Source: Zeus faber | Taxonomy: Eukaryota > Chordata > Actinopteri > Zeiformes > Zeidae | Direction: 5' to 3' | DNA: 64,000 bases | NCBI GenBank assembly: GCA_960531495.1 | Contig: CAUIJY010000068.1 | Location: 62,001-126,000 of the forward strand | Shown: in pieces, positions 21,920 through 35,200 of the stretch | How the letters are laid out: each line of letters opens with the position of its first letter | Position numbering within the stretch: the stretch's first letter is position 1 | Made by a program: the position numbers and the translations under genes | Notes under the pieces: generated by a model | Seen by the model: only the letters and a program-made list of their open reading frames with translations | Databases searched by the model: none | What the model was told of the DNA's origin: nothing

Positions 21920-23311
21920 AAAAGAGTTTTTGGCACATCTTACAAGTTTTTCTGAAATTACAAGCACTTTCATAAAAACCTGCATGGATGGCAAACAAGG
22001 CATTTTCAGGCAATTTGAAGACTGAAAGGATGTTTGGAGTAAAGGTTTCTGTCATAACTCTGTAGGAACTGCTCAGATAGTGTAAATACTGTTATGAACT
22101 CATTTGTAATGGGAAAGTACTGTTTGCAAAACAGTTTTTGGCACATCTAACAAGTTTTTCTGAAATTACGAGCAGTTTCATAAAAACCTGCATGGGTGGC
22201 AAACAAGGCATTTTCAGGCAGTTTAAAGACTGAAAGGATGTTTTGAGTAAAGGTTTCTGTCATAACTCTGTAGGAACTGCTCAGATAGTGTTAATACTGT
22301 TATGAACTCATTTGTAATGGGAAAGTACTGTTTGCAGAACATTTTTTGGCACATCTAACACATTTTTTTCTGAAATTACGAGCATTTTCATAAATACCTG
22401 CATGGATGGCAAACAATGCATTTTCAGGCAATTTAAAGACTGAAAGGATGTTTTGAGTAAAGGTTTCTGTCATGACTGTGTAGGAACTGCTCAGATAGTG
22501 TAAATACTGTTTTGAACTCATTTGTAATTGGGAATGTACTCTTTGTAAAACAGTTTTTGGCACATCTAACAAGTATTTCTGAAATAATAAGCATTTTCAT
22601 GAAACCTGCATGGATGGCAAACAAGGCATTTTCAGGCCATTTAAAGACTGAAAGGATGTTTTGAGTAAAGATTTCTGTCATGACTCTGTAGGAACTGCTC
22701 AGATAGTGTAAATACTGTTATGAACTGATTTGTAATGGGAAAGTACTGTTTGCAAAAGAGTTTTTGGCACATCTAACAAGTTTTTCTGAAATTATGAGCA
22801 TTTTCATAAAAACCTGCATGGATGGCAAACAAGGCATTTTCAGGCAATTTAAAGACTATAAGGATGTTTTGAGTAAAGGTTTCTGCCATAACTCTGTAGG
22901 AACTGCTCAGATAGTGTAAATACTGTTATGAACTCATTTGTAATGGGAAAGTACTGTTTGCAAAACAGTTTTTCGCACATCTAACAAGTTTTTCTGAAAT
23001 TACGAGCAGTTTCATAAAAACCTGCATGGGTGGCAAACATGGCATTTTCAGGCAATTTAAAGACTGAAAGGATGTTTTGAGTAAAGGTTTCTGTCATGAC
23101 TGTGTAGGAACTGCTCAGATAGTGTGAATACTGTTTTGAACTCATTTGTAATTGGGAATGTACTGTTTGTAAAACAGTTTTTGGCACATCTAACAAGTAT
23201 TTCTGAAATAATAAGCATTTTCATGAAACCTGCATGGATGGCAAACAAGGCATTTTCAGGCCATTTAAAGACTGAAAGGATGTTTTGAGTAAAGGTTTCT
23301 GTCATAACTCT
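21920..23311. repeat. Satellite segment matching ~29,650-30,810 (offset 7,497 bp)
   Basis: From about 22,200 the monomers carry the GTGTTAATACTG start, the AAATACCTGC with CAATGCATT form, a divergent-class variant with TACTCTTTG, and a monomer ending GACTATAAGG. The same set in the same order lies near 29,700-30,800 at +7,497 bp, and also near 46,041-47,046. The first 280 bp are ordinary common-class monomers. No non-satellite sequence is present. Confidence 0.76.
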
Positions 23312-26300
23312 GTAGGAACTGCTCAGATAAAGTAAATACTGTTATGAACTCATTTGTAATGGGAAAGTACTGTTTGCAGAACAGTTTTGGCACATCTAAC
23401 AATTTTTTTTCTGAAATTACGAGCATTTTCATAAAAAACTGCATGGATGGCAAACAAGGCATTTTCAGGCAATTTAAAGACTGAAAGGATGTTTTGAGTA
23501 AAGATTTCTGTCATGACTCTGTAGGAACTGCTCAGATAGTGTAAATACTGTTATGAACTCATTTGTAATGGGAAAGTACTGTTTGCAAAACAGTTTTTGG
23601 CACATCTAACAAGTTTTTCTGAAATTACAAGCATTTTCATAAAAACCTGCATGGATGGCAAACAAGGCATTTTCAGGCAATTTAAAGACTGAAAGTATGT
23701 TTTGAGTAAAGGTTTCTGTCATGACTCTCTAGGACCTGCTCAGATAGTGTAAATACTGTTATGAACTGATTTGTAATGGGAAAGTACTGGTTGCAAAAGA
23801 GTTTTTGGCACATCTAACAAGTTTTTCTGAAATTACGAGCAGTTTCATAAAAACCTGCATGGGTGGCAAACATGGCATTTTCAGGCAATTTAAAGACTGA
23901 AAGGATGTTTTGAGTAAAGGTTTCTGTCATAACTCTGTAGGAACTGCTCAGATAGTGTAAATACTGTTATGAAATCATTTGTAATGGGAAAGTACTGTTT
24001 GCAGAACAGTTTTTGGCACATCTAACACATTTTTTCTGAAATTACGAGCATTTTCATAAAAACCTGCATGGATGGCAAACAAGGCATTTTCAGGCAATTT
24101 AAAGACTGGAAGGATGTTTTGAGTAAAGGTTTCTGTCATGACTGTGTAGGAACTGCTCAGATAGTGTGAATACTGTTTTGAACTCATTTGTAATTGGGAA
24201 TGTACTGTTTGTAAAACAGTTTTTGGCACATCTAACAAGTATTTCTGAAATAATAAGCATTTTCATGAAACCTGCATGGATGGCAAACAAGGCATTTTCA
24301 GGCCATTTAAAGACTGAAAGGATGTTTTGAGTAAAGATTTCTGTCATGACTCAGTAGGAACTGCTCAGATAGTGTAAATACTGTTATGAACTCATTTGTA
24401 ATGGGAAAGTACTGTTTGCAAAAGAGTTTTTGGCACATCTAACAAGTTTTTCTGAAATTACGAGCAGTTTCATAAAAACCTGCATGGGTGGCAAACAAGG
24501 CATTTTCAGGCAATTTAAAGACTGAAAGGATGTTTTGAGTAAAGGTTTCTGTCATGACTCTCTAGGACCTGCTCAGATAGTGTAAATACTGTTATGAACT
24601 GATTTGTAATGGGAAAGTACTGTTTGCAAAAGAGTTTTTGGCACATCTAACAAGTTTTTCTGAAATTATGATCATTTTCATAAAAACCTGCATGGATGGC
24701 AAATAAGGCATTTTCAGGCAATTTGAAGACTGAAAGGATGTTTTGAGTAAAGGTTTCCGTCATGACTCTCTAGGACCTGCTCAGATAGTGTAAATACTGT
24801 TATGAACTGATTTGTAATGGGAAAGTACTGTTTGCAAAACAGTTTTTGGCACATCTAACAAGTTTTTCTGAAATTACGAGCAGTTTCATAAAAACCTGCA
24901 TGGGTGGCAAACATGGCATTTTCAGGCAATTTAAAGACTGAAAGGATGTTTTGAGTAAAGGTTTCTGTCATGACTCTGTAGGAACTGCTCAGATAGTGTG
25001 AATACTGTTTTGAACTCATTTGTAATTGGGAATGTACTGTTTGTAAAACAGTTTTTGGCACATCTAACAAGTATTTCTGAAATAATAAGCATTTTCATGA
25101 AACCTGCATGGATGGCAAACAAGGCATTTTCAGGCCATTTAAAGACTGAAAGGATGTTTTGAGTAAAGATTTCTGTCATGACTCAGTAGGAACTGCTCAG
25201 ATAGTGTAAATACTGTTATGAACTCATTTGTAATGGGAAAGTACTGTTTGCAAAAGAGTTTTTGGCACATCTAACAAGTTTTTCTGAAATTACAAGCACT
25301 TTCATAAAAACCTGCATGGATGGCAAACAAGGCATTTTCAGGTATTTTGAAGACTGAAAGGATGTTTGGAGTAAAGGTTTCTGTCATAACTCTGTAGGAA
25401 CTGCTCAGATAGTGTAAATACTGTTATGAACTCATTTGTAATGGGAAAGTACTGTTTGCAAAACAGTTTTTGGCACATCTAACAAGTTTTTCTGAAATTA
25501 CGAGCAGTTTCATAAAAACCTGCATGGGTGGCAAACAAGGCATTTTCAGGCAATTTAAAGACTGAAAGGATGTTTTGAGTAAAGGTTTCTGTCATGACTC
25601 TCTAGGACCTGCTCAGATAGTGTAAATACTGTTATGAACTGATTTGTAATGGGAAAGTACTGTTTGCAAAAGAGTTTTTGGCAGATCTAACAAGTTTTTC
25701 TGAAATTATGAGCATTTTCATAAAAACCTGCATGGATGGCAAACAAGGCATTTTCAGGCAGTTTAAAGACTGAAAGGATGTTTTGAGTAAAGGTTTCTGT
25801 CATAACTCTGTAGGAACTGCTCAGATAGTGTTAATACTGTTATGAACTCATTTGTAATGGGAAAGTTCTGTTTGCAGAACAGTTTTTGGCACATCTAACA
25901 CATTTTTTTCTGAAATTACGAGCATTTTCATAAATACCTGCATGGATGGCAAACAATGCATTTTCAGGCAATTTAAAGACTGAAAGGATGTTTTGAGTAA
26001 AGGTTTCTGTCATGACTGTGTAGGAACTGCTCAGATAGTGTAAATACTGTTTTGAACTCATTTGTAATTGGGAATGTACTCTTTGTAAAACAGTTTTTGG
26101 CACATCTAACAAGTATTTCTGAAATAATAAGCATTTTCATGAAACCTGCATGGATGGCAAACAAGGCATTTTCAGGCCATTTAAAGACTGAAAGGATGTT
26201 TTGAGTAAAGATTTCTGTCATGACTCTGTAGGAACTGCTCAGATAGTGTAAATACTGTTATGAACTGATTTGTAATGGGAAAGTACTGTTTGCAAAAGAG

Positions 26301-29300
26301 TTTTTGGCACATCTAACAAGTTTTTCTGAAATTATGAGCATTTTCATAAAAACCTGCATGGATGGCAAACAAGGCATTTTCAGGCAATTTAAAGACTATA
26401 AGGATGTTTTGAGTAAAGGTTTCTGCCATAACTCTGTAGGAACTGCTCAGATAGTGTAAATACTGTTATGAACTGATTTGTAATGGGAAAGTACTGTTTG
26501 CAAAAGAGTTTTTGGCAGATCTAACAAGTTTTTCTGAAATTACGAGCAGTTTCATAAAAACCTGCATGGGTGGCAAACATGGCATTTTCAGGCAATTTAA
26601 AGACTGAAAGGATGTTTTGAGTAAAGGTTTCTGTCATGACTCTGTAGGAACTGCTCAGATAGTGTGAATACTGTTTTGAACTCATTTGTAATTGGGAATG
26701 TACTGTTTGTAAAACAGTTTTTGGCACATCTAACAAGTATTTCTGAAATAATAAGCATTTTCATGAAACCTGCATGGATGGCAAACAAGGCATTTTCAGG
26801 CCATTTAAAGACTGAAAGGATGTTTTGAGTAAAGATTTCTGTCATGACTCAGTAGGAACTGCTCAGATAGTGTAAATACTGTTATGAACTCATTTGTAAT
26901 GGGAAAGTACTGTTTGCAAAAGAGTTTTTGGCACATCTAACAAGTTTTTCTGAAATTACAAGCACTTTCATAAAAACCTGCATGGATGGCAAACAAGGCA
27001 TTTTCAGGCAATTTGAAGACTGAAAGGATGTTTGGAGTAAAGGTTTCTGTCATAACTCTGTAGGAACTGCTCAGATAGTGTAAATACTGTTATGAACTCA
27101 TTTGTAATGGGAAAGTACTGTTTGCAAAACAGTTTTTGGCACATCTAACAAGTTTTTCTGAAATTACGAGCAGTTTCATAAAAACCTGCATGGGTGGCAA
27201 ACAAGGCATTTTCAGGCAATTTAAAGACTGAAAGGATGTTTTGAGTAAAGGTTTCTGTCATGACTCTCTAGGACCTGCTCAGATAGTGTAAATACTGTTA
27301 TGAACTGATTTGTAATGGGAAAGTACTGTTTGCAAAAGAGTTTTTGGCAGATCTAACAAGTTTTTCTGAAATTATGAGCATTTTCATAAAAACCTGCATG
27401 GATGGCAAACAAGGCATTTTCAGGCAGTTTAAAGACTGAAAGGATGTTTTGAGTAAAGGTTTCTGTCATAACTCTGTAGGAACTGCTCAGATAGTGTTAA
27501 TACTGTTATGAACTCATTTGTAATGGGAAAGTACTGTTTGCAGAACAGTTTTTGGCACATCTAACACATTTTTTTCTGAAATTACGAGCATTTTCATAAA
27601 TACCTGCATGGATGGCAAACAATGCATTTTCAGGCAATTTAAAGACTGAAAGGATGTTTTGAGTAAAGGTTTCTGTCATGACTGTGTAGGAACTGCTCAG
27701 ATAGTGTAAATACTGTTTTGAACTCATTTGTAATTGGGAATGTACTCTTTGTAAAACAGTTTTTGGCACATCTAACAAGTATTTCTGAAATAATAAGCAT
27801 TTTCATGAAACCTGCATGGATGGCAAACAAGGCATTTTCAGGCCATTTAAAGACTGAAAGGATGTTTTGAGTAAAGATTTCTGTCATGACTCTGTAGGAA
27901 CTGCTCAGATAGTGTAAATACTGTTATGAACTGATTTGTAATGGGAAAGTACTGTTTGCAAAAGAGTTTTTGGCACATCTAACAAGTTTTTCTGAAATTA
28001 TGAGCATTTTCATAAAAACCTGCATGGATGGCAAACAAGGCATTTTCAGGCAATTTAAAGACTATAAGGATGTTTTGAGTAAAGGTTTCTGCCATAACTC
28101 TGTAGGAACTGCTCAGATAGTGTAAATACTGTTATGAACTGATTTGTAATGGGAAAGTACTGTTTGCAAAAGAGTTTTTGGCAGATCTAACAAGTTTTTC
28201 TGAAATTACGAGCAGTTTCATAAAAACCTGCATGGGTGGCAAACATGGCATTTTCAGGCAATTTAAAGACTGAAAGGATGTTTTGAGTAAAGGTTTCTGT
28301 CATGACTGTGTAGGAACTGCTCAGATAGTGTGAATACTGTTTTGAACTCATTTGTAATTGGGAATGTACTGTTTGTAAAACAGTTTTTGGCACATCTAAC
28401 AAGTATTTCTGAAATAATAAGCATTTTCATGAAACCTGCATGGATGGCAAACAAGGCATTTTCAGGCCATTTAAAGACTGAAAGGATGTTTTGAGTAAAG
28501 GTTTCTGTCATAACTCTGTAGGAACTGCTCAGATAAAGTAAATACTGTTATGAACTCATTTGTAATGGGAAAGTACTGTTTGCAGAACAGTTTTGGCACA
28601 TCTAACAATTTTTTTTCTGAAATTACGAGCATTTTCATAAAAAACTGCATGGATGGCAAACAAGGCATTTTCAGGCAATTTAAAGACTGAAAGGATGTTT
28701 TGAGTAAAGATTTCTGTCATGACTCTGTAGGAACTGCTCAGATAGTGTAAATACTGTTATGAACTCATTTGTAATGGGAAAGTACTGTTTGCAAAACAGT
28801 TTTTGGCACATCTAACAAGTTTTTCTGAAATTACAAGCATTTTCATAAAAACCTGCATGGATGGCAAACAAGGCATTTTCAGGCAATTTAAAGACTATAA
28901 GGATGTTTTGAGTAAAGGTTTCTGCCATAACTCTGTAGGAACTGCTCAGATAGTGTAAATACTGTTATGAACTGATTTGTAATGGGAAAGTACTGTTTGC
29001 AAAAGAGTTTTTGGCAGATCTAACAAGTTTTTCTGAAATTACGAGCAGTTTCATAAAAACCTGCATGGGTGGCAAACATGGCATTTTCAGGCAATTTAAA
29101 GACTGAAAGGATGTTTTGAGTAAAGGTTTCTGTCATGACTCTGTAGGAACTGCTCAGATAGTGTGAATACTGTTTTGAACTCATTTGTAATTGGGAATGT
29201 ACTGTTTGTAAAACAGTTTTTGGCACATCTAACAAGTATTTCTGAAATAATAAGCATTTTCATGAAACCTGCATGGATGGCAAACAAGGCATTTTCAGGC

Positions 29301-32266
29301 CATTTAAAGACTGAAAGGATGTTTTGAGTAAAGATTTCTGTCATGACTCAGTAGGAACTGCTCAGATAGTGTAAATACTGTTATGAACTCATTTGTAATG
29401 GGAAAGTACTGTTTGCAAAAGAGTTTTTGGCACATCTAACAAGTTTTTCTGAAATTACAAGCACTTTCATAAAAACCTGCATGGATGGCAAACAAGGCAT
29501 TTTCAGGCAATTTGAAGACTGAAAGGATGTTTGGAGTAAAGGTTTCTGTCATAACTCTGTAGGAACTGCTCAGATAGTGTAAATACTGTTATGAACTGAT
29601 TTGTAATGGGAAAGTACTGTTTGCAAAAGAGTTTTTGGCAGATCTAACAAGTTTTTCTGAAATTATGAGCATTTTCATAAAAACCTGCATGGATGGCAAA
29701 CAAGGCATTTTCAGGCAGTTTAAAGACTGAAAGGATGTTTTGAGTAAAGGTTTCTGTCATAACTCTGTAGGAACTGCTCAGATAGTGTTAATACTGTTAT
29801 GAACTCATTTGTAATGGGAAAGTACTGTTTGCAGAACAGTTTTTGGCACATCTAACACATTTTTTTCTGAAATTACGAGCATTTTCATAAATACCTGCAT
29901 GGATGGCAAACAATGCATTTTCAGGCAATTTAAAGACTGAAAGGATGTTTTGAGTAAAGGTTTCTGTCATGACTGTGTAGGAACTGCTCAGATAGTGTAA
30001 ATACTGTTTTGAACTCATTTGTAATTGGGAATGTACTCTTTGTAAAACAGTTTTTGGCACATCTAACAAGTATTTCTGAAATAATAAGCATTTTCATGAA
30101 ACCTGCATGGATGGCAAACAAGGCATTTTCAGGCCATTTAAAGACTGAAAGGATGTTTTGAGTAAAGATTTCTGTCATGACTCTGTAGGAACTGCTCAGA
30201 TAGTGTAAATACTGTTATGAACTGATTTGTAATGGGAAAGTACTGTTTGCAAAAGAGTTTTTGGCACATCTAACAAGTTTTTCTGAAATTATGAGCATTT
30301 TCATAAAAACCTGCATGGATGGCAAACAAGGCATTTTCAGGCAATTTAAAGACTATAAGGATGTTTTGAGTAAAGGTTTCTGCCATAACTCTGTAGGAAC
30401 TGCTCAGATAGTGTAAATACTGTTATGAACTGATTTGTAATGGGAAAGTACTGTTTGCAAAAGAGTTTTTGGCAGATCTAACAAGTTTTTCTGAAATTAC
30501 GAGCAGTTTCATAAAAACCTGCATGGGTGGCAAACATGGCATTTTCAGGCAATTTAAAGACTGAAAGGATGTTTTGAGTAAAGGTTTCTGTCATGACTGT
30601 GTAGGAACTGCTCAGATAGTGTGAATACTGTTTTGAACTCATTTGTAATTGGGAATGTACTGTTTGTAAAACAGTTTTTGGCACATCTAACAAGTATTTC
30701 TGAAATAATAAGCATTTTCATGAAACCTGCATGGATGGCAAACAAGGCATTTTCAGGCCATTTAAAGACTGAAAGGATGTTTTGAGTAAAGGTTTCTGTC
30801 ATAACTCTGTAGGAACTGCTCAGATAAAGTAAATACTGTTATGAACTCATTTGTAATGGGAAAGTACTGTTTGCAGAACAGTTTTGGCACATCTAACAAT
30901 TTTTTTTCTGAAATTACGAGCATTTTCATAAAAAACTGCATGGATGGCAAACAAGGCATTTTCAGGCAATTTAAAGACTGAAAGGATGTTTTGAGTAAAG
31001 ATTTCTGTCATGACTCTGTAGGAACTGCTCAGATAGTGTAAATACTGTTATGAACTCATTTGTAATGGGAAAGTACTGTTTGCAAAACAGTTTTTGGCAC
31101 ATCTAACAAGTTTTTCTGAAATTACAAGCATTTTCATAAAAACCTGCATGGATGGCAAACAAGGCATTTTCAGGCAATTTAAAGACTGAAAGTATGTTTT
31201 GAGTAAAGGTTTCTGTCATGACTCTCTAGGACCTGCTCAGATAGTGTAAATACTGTTATGAACTGATTTGTAATGGGAAAGTACTGGTTGCAAAAGAGTT
31301 TTTGGCACATCTAACAAGTTTTTCTGAAATTACGAGCAGTTTCATAAAAACCTGCATGGGTGGCAAACATGGCATTTTCAGGCAATTTAAAGACTGAAAG
31401 GATGTTTTGAGTAAAGGTTTCTGTCATAACTCTGTAGGAACTGCTCAGATAGTGTAAATACTGTTATGAACTCATTTGTAATGGGAAAGTACTGTTTGCA
31501 GAACAGTTTTTGGCACATCTTACACATTTTTTCTGAAATTACGAGCATTTTCATAAAAACTTTCATGGATGGCAAACAAGGCATTTTCAGGCAATTTAAA
31601 GACTGAAAGGATGTTTTGAGTAAAGTTTTCTGTCATGACTCTGTAGGAACTGCTCAGATAGTGTAAATACTGTTATGAACTCATTTGTAATGGGAAAGTA
31701 CTGTTTGCAAAACAGTTTTTGGCACATCTAACAAGTTTTTCTGAAATTACAAGCATTTTCATAAAAACCTGCATGGATGGCAAACAAGGCATTTTCAGGC
31801 AATTTAAAGACTGAAAGTATGTTTTGAGTAAAGGTTTCTGTCATGACTCTCTAGGACCTGCTCAGATAGTGTAAATACTGTTATGAACTGATTTGTAATG
31901 GGAAAGTACTGGTTGCAAAAGAGTTTTTGGCACATCTAACAAGTTTTTCTGAAATTACGAGCAGTTTCATAAAAACCTGCATGGATGGCAAACAAGGCAT
32001 TTTCAGGCAATTTAAAGACTGAAAGGATGTTTTGAGTAAAGGTTTCTGTCATAACTCTGTAGGAACTGCTCAGATAAAGTAAATACTGTTATGAACTCAT
32101 TTGTAATGGGAAAGTACTGTTTGCAGAACAGTTTTGGCACATCAAACAATTTTTTTCTGAAATTACGAGCATTTTCATAAAAAACTGCATGGATGGCAAA
32201 CAAGGCATTTTCAGGCAATTTAAAGACTGAAAGGATGTTTTGAGTAAAGGTTTCTGTCATGACTCT
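23312..32266. repeat. Large higher-order unit, copy 1 (43-mer, 8,955 bp)
   Basis: From the AGATAAAG monomer at 23,312 the sequence matches 32,267 onward at +8,955 bp as far as about 28,890/37,845. The match includes private variants such as GTTATGAAATC (near 23,971 and 32,926), GAAAGTTCTG (near 25,863 and 34,818) and CAGGTATTTTG (near 25,342 and 34,297). After that point the copies fall out of register by 2,291 bp, because this copy carries an extra 11-mer. Its last part (from about 31,180) rejoins copy 2 at an offset of 6,664 bp. Confidence 0.86.
28890..31180. repeat. Extra 11-mer inside the large unit (about 2,291 bp)
   Basis: The first part copies about 26,396-27,060 at +2,499 bp (12 monomers). 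The rest copies about 27,270-28,890 at +2,291 bp (11 monomers), so the source is a 12-mer from which one monomer was lost during or after copying. The corresponding place in copy 2 (near 37,845) lacks it, and 6,664 + 2,291 equals the 8,955-bp length of copy 1. The junction begins within GACTATAAGG, which replaces GACTGAAAGTATG. Confidence 0.82.
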
Positions 32267-35200
32267 GTAGGACCTGCTCAGATAGTGTAAATACTGTTAT
32301 GAACTCATTTGTAATGGGAAAGTACTGTTTGCAGAACAGTTTTGGCACATCTAACAATTTTTTTTCTGAAATTACGAGCATTTTCATAAAAAACTGCATG
32401 GATGGCAAACAAGGCATTTTCAGGCAATTTAAAGACTGAAAGGATGTTTTGAGTAAAGATTTCTGTCATGACTCTGTAGGAACTGCTCAGATAGTGTAAA
32501 TACTGTTATGAACTCATTTGTAATGGGAAAGTACTGTTTGCAAAACAGTTTTTGGCACATCTAACAAGTTTTTCTGAAATTACAAGCATTTTCATAAAAA
32601 CCTGCATGGATGGCAAACAAGGCATTTTCAGGCAATTTAAAGACTGAAAGTATGTTTTGAGTAAAGGTTTCTGTCATGACTCTCTAGGACCTGCTCAGAT
32701 AGTGTAAATACTGTTATGAACTGATTTGTAATGGGAAAGTACTGGTTGCAAAAGAGTTTTTGGCACATCTAACAAGTTTTTCTGAAATTACGAGCAGTTT
32801 CATAAAAACCTGCATGGGTGGCAAACATGGCATTTTCAGGCAATTTAAAGACTGAAAGGATGTTTTGAGTAAAGGTTTCTGTCATAACTCTGTAGGAACT
32901 GCTCAGATAGTGTAAATACTGTTATGAAATCATTTGTAATGGGAAAGTACTGTTTGCAGAACAGTTTTTGGCACATCTAACACATTTTTTCTGAAATTAC
33001 GAGCATTTTCATAAAAACCTGCATGGATGGCAAACAAGGCATTTTCAGGCAATTTAAAGACTGGAAGGATGTTTTGAGTAAAGGTTTCTGTCATGACTGT
33101 GTAGGAACTGCTCAGATAGTGTGAATACTGTTTTGAACTCATTTGTAATTGGGAATGTACTGTTTGTAAAACAGTTTTTGGCACATCTAACAAGTATTTC
33201 TGAAATAATAAGCATTTTCATGAAACCTGCATGGATGGCAAACAAGGCATTTTCAGGCCATTTAAAGACTGAAAGGATGTTTTGAGTAAAGATTTCTGTC
33301 ATGACTCAGTAGGAACTGCTCAGATAGTGTAAATACTGTTATGAACTCATTTGTAATGGGAAAGTACTGTTTGCAAAAGAGTTTTTGGCACATCTAACAA
33401 GTTTTTCTGAAATTACGAGCAGTTTCATAAAAACCTGCATGGGTGGCAAACAAGGCATTTTCAGGCAATTTAAAGACTGAAAGGATGTTTTGAGTAAAGG
33501 TTTCTGTCATGACTCTCTAGGACCTGCTCAGATAGTGTAAATACTGTTATGAACTGATTTGTAATGGGAAAGTACTGTTTGCAAAAGAGTTTTTGGCACA
33601 TCTAACAAGTTTTTCTGAAATTATGATCATTTTCATAAAAACCTGCATGGATGGCAAATAAGGCATTTTCAGGCAATTTGAAGACTGAAAGGATGTTTTG
33701 AGTAAAGGTTTCCGTCATGACTCTCTAGGACCTGCTCAGATAGTGTAAATACTGTTATGAACTGATTTGTAATGGGAAAGTACTGTTTGCAAAACAGTTT
33801 TTGGCACATCTAACAAGTTTTTCTGAAATTACGAGCAGTTTCATAAAAACCTGCATGGGTGGCAAACATGGCATTTTCAGGCAATTTAAAGACTGAAAGG
33901 ATGTTTTGAGTAAAGGTTTCTGTCATGACTCTGTAGGAACTGCTCAGATAGTGTGAATACTGTTTTGAACTCATTTGTAATTGGGAATGTACTGTTTGTA
34001 AAACAGTTTTTGGCACATCTAACAAGTATTTCTGAAATAATAAGCATTTTCATGAAACCTGCATGGATGGCAAACAAGGCATTTTCAGGCCATTTAAAGA
34101 CTGAAAGGATGTTTTGAGTAAAGATTTCTGTCATGACTCAGTAGGAACTGCTCAGATAGTGTAAATACTGTTATGAACTCATTTGTAATGGGAAAGTACT
34201 GTTTGCAAAAGAGTTTTTGGCACATCTAACAAGTTTTTCTGAAATTACAAGCACTTTCATAAAAACCTGCATGGATGGCAAACAAGGCATTTTCAGGTAT
34301 TTTGAAGACTGAAAGGATGTTCGGAGTAAAGGTTTCTGTCATAACTCTGTAGGAACTGCTCAGATAGTGTAAATACTGTTATGAACTCATTTGTAATGGG
34401 AAAGTACTGTTTGCAAAACAGTTTTTGGCACATCTAACAAGTTTTTCTGAAATTACGAGCAGTTTCATAAAAACCTGCATGGGTGGCAAACAAGGCATTT
34501 TCAGGCAATTTAAAGACTGAAAGGATGTTTTGAGTAAAGGTTTCTGTCATGACTCTCTAGGACCTGCTCAGATAGTGTAAATACTGTTATGAACTGATTT
34601 GTAATGGGAAAGTACTGTTTGCAAAAGAGTTTTTGGCAGATCTAACAAGTTTTTCTGAAATTATGAGCATTTTCATAAAAACCTGCATGGATGGCAAACA
34701 AGGCATTTTCAGGCAGTTTAAAGACTGAAAGGATGTTTTGAGTAAAGGTTTCTGTCATAACTCTGTAGGAACTGCTCAGATAGTGTTAATACTGTTATGA
34801 ACTCATTTGTAATGGGAAAGTTCTGTTTGCAGAACAGTTTTTGGCACATCTAACACATTTTTTTCTGAAATTACGAGCATTTTCATAAATACCTGCATGG
34901 ATGGCAAACAATGCATTTTCAGGCAATTTAAAGACTGAAAGGATGTTTTGAGTAAAGGTTTCTGTCATGACTGTGTAGGAACTGCTCAGATAGTGTAAAT
35001 ACTGTTTTGAACTCATTTGTAATTGGGAATGTACTCTTTGTAAAACAGTTTTTGGCACATCTAACAAGTATTTCTGAAATAATAAGCATTTTCATGAAAC
35101 CTGCATGGATGGCAAACAAGGCATTTTCAGGCCATTTAAAGACTGAAAGGATGTTTTGAGTAAAGATTTCTGTCATGACTCTGTAGGAACTGCTCAGATA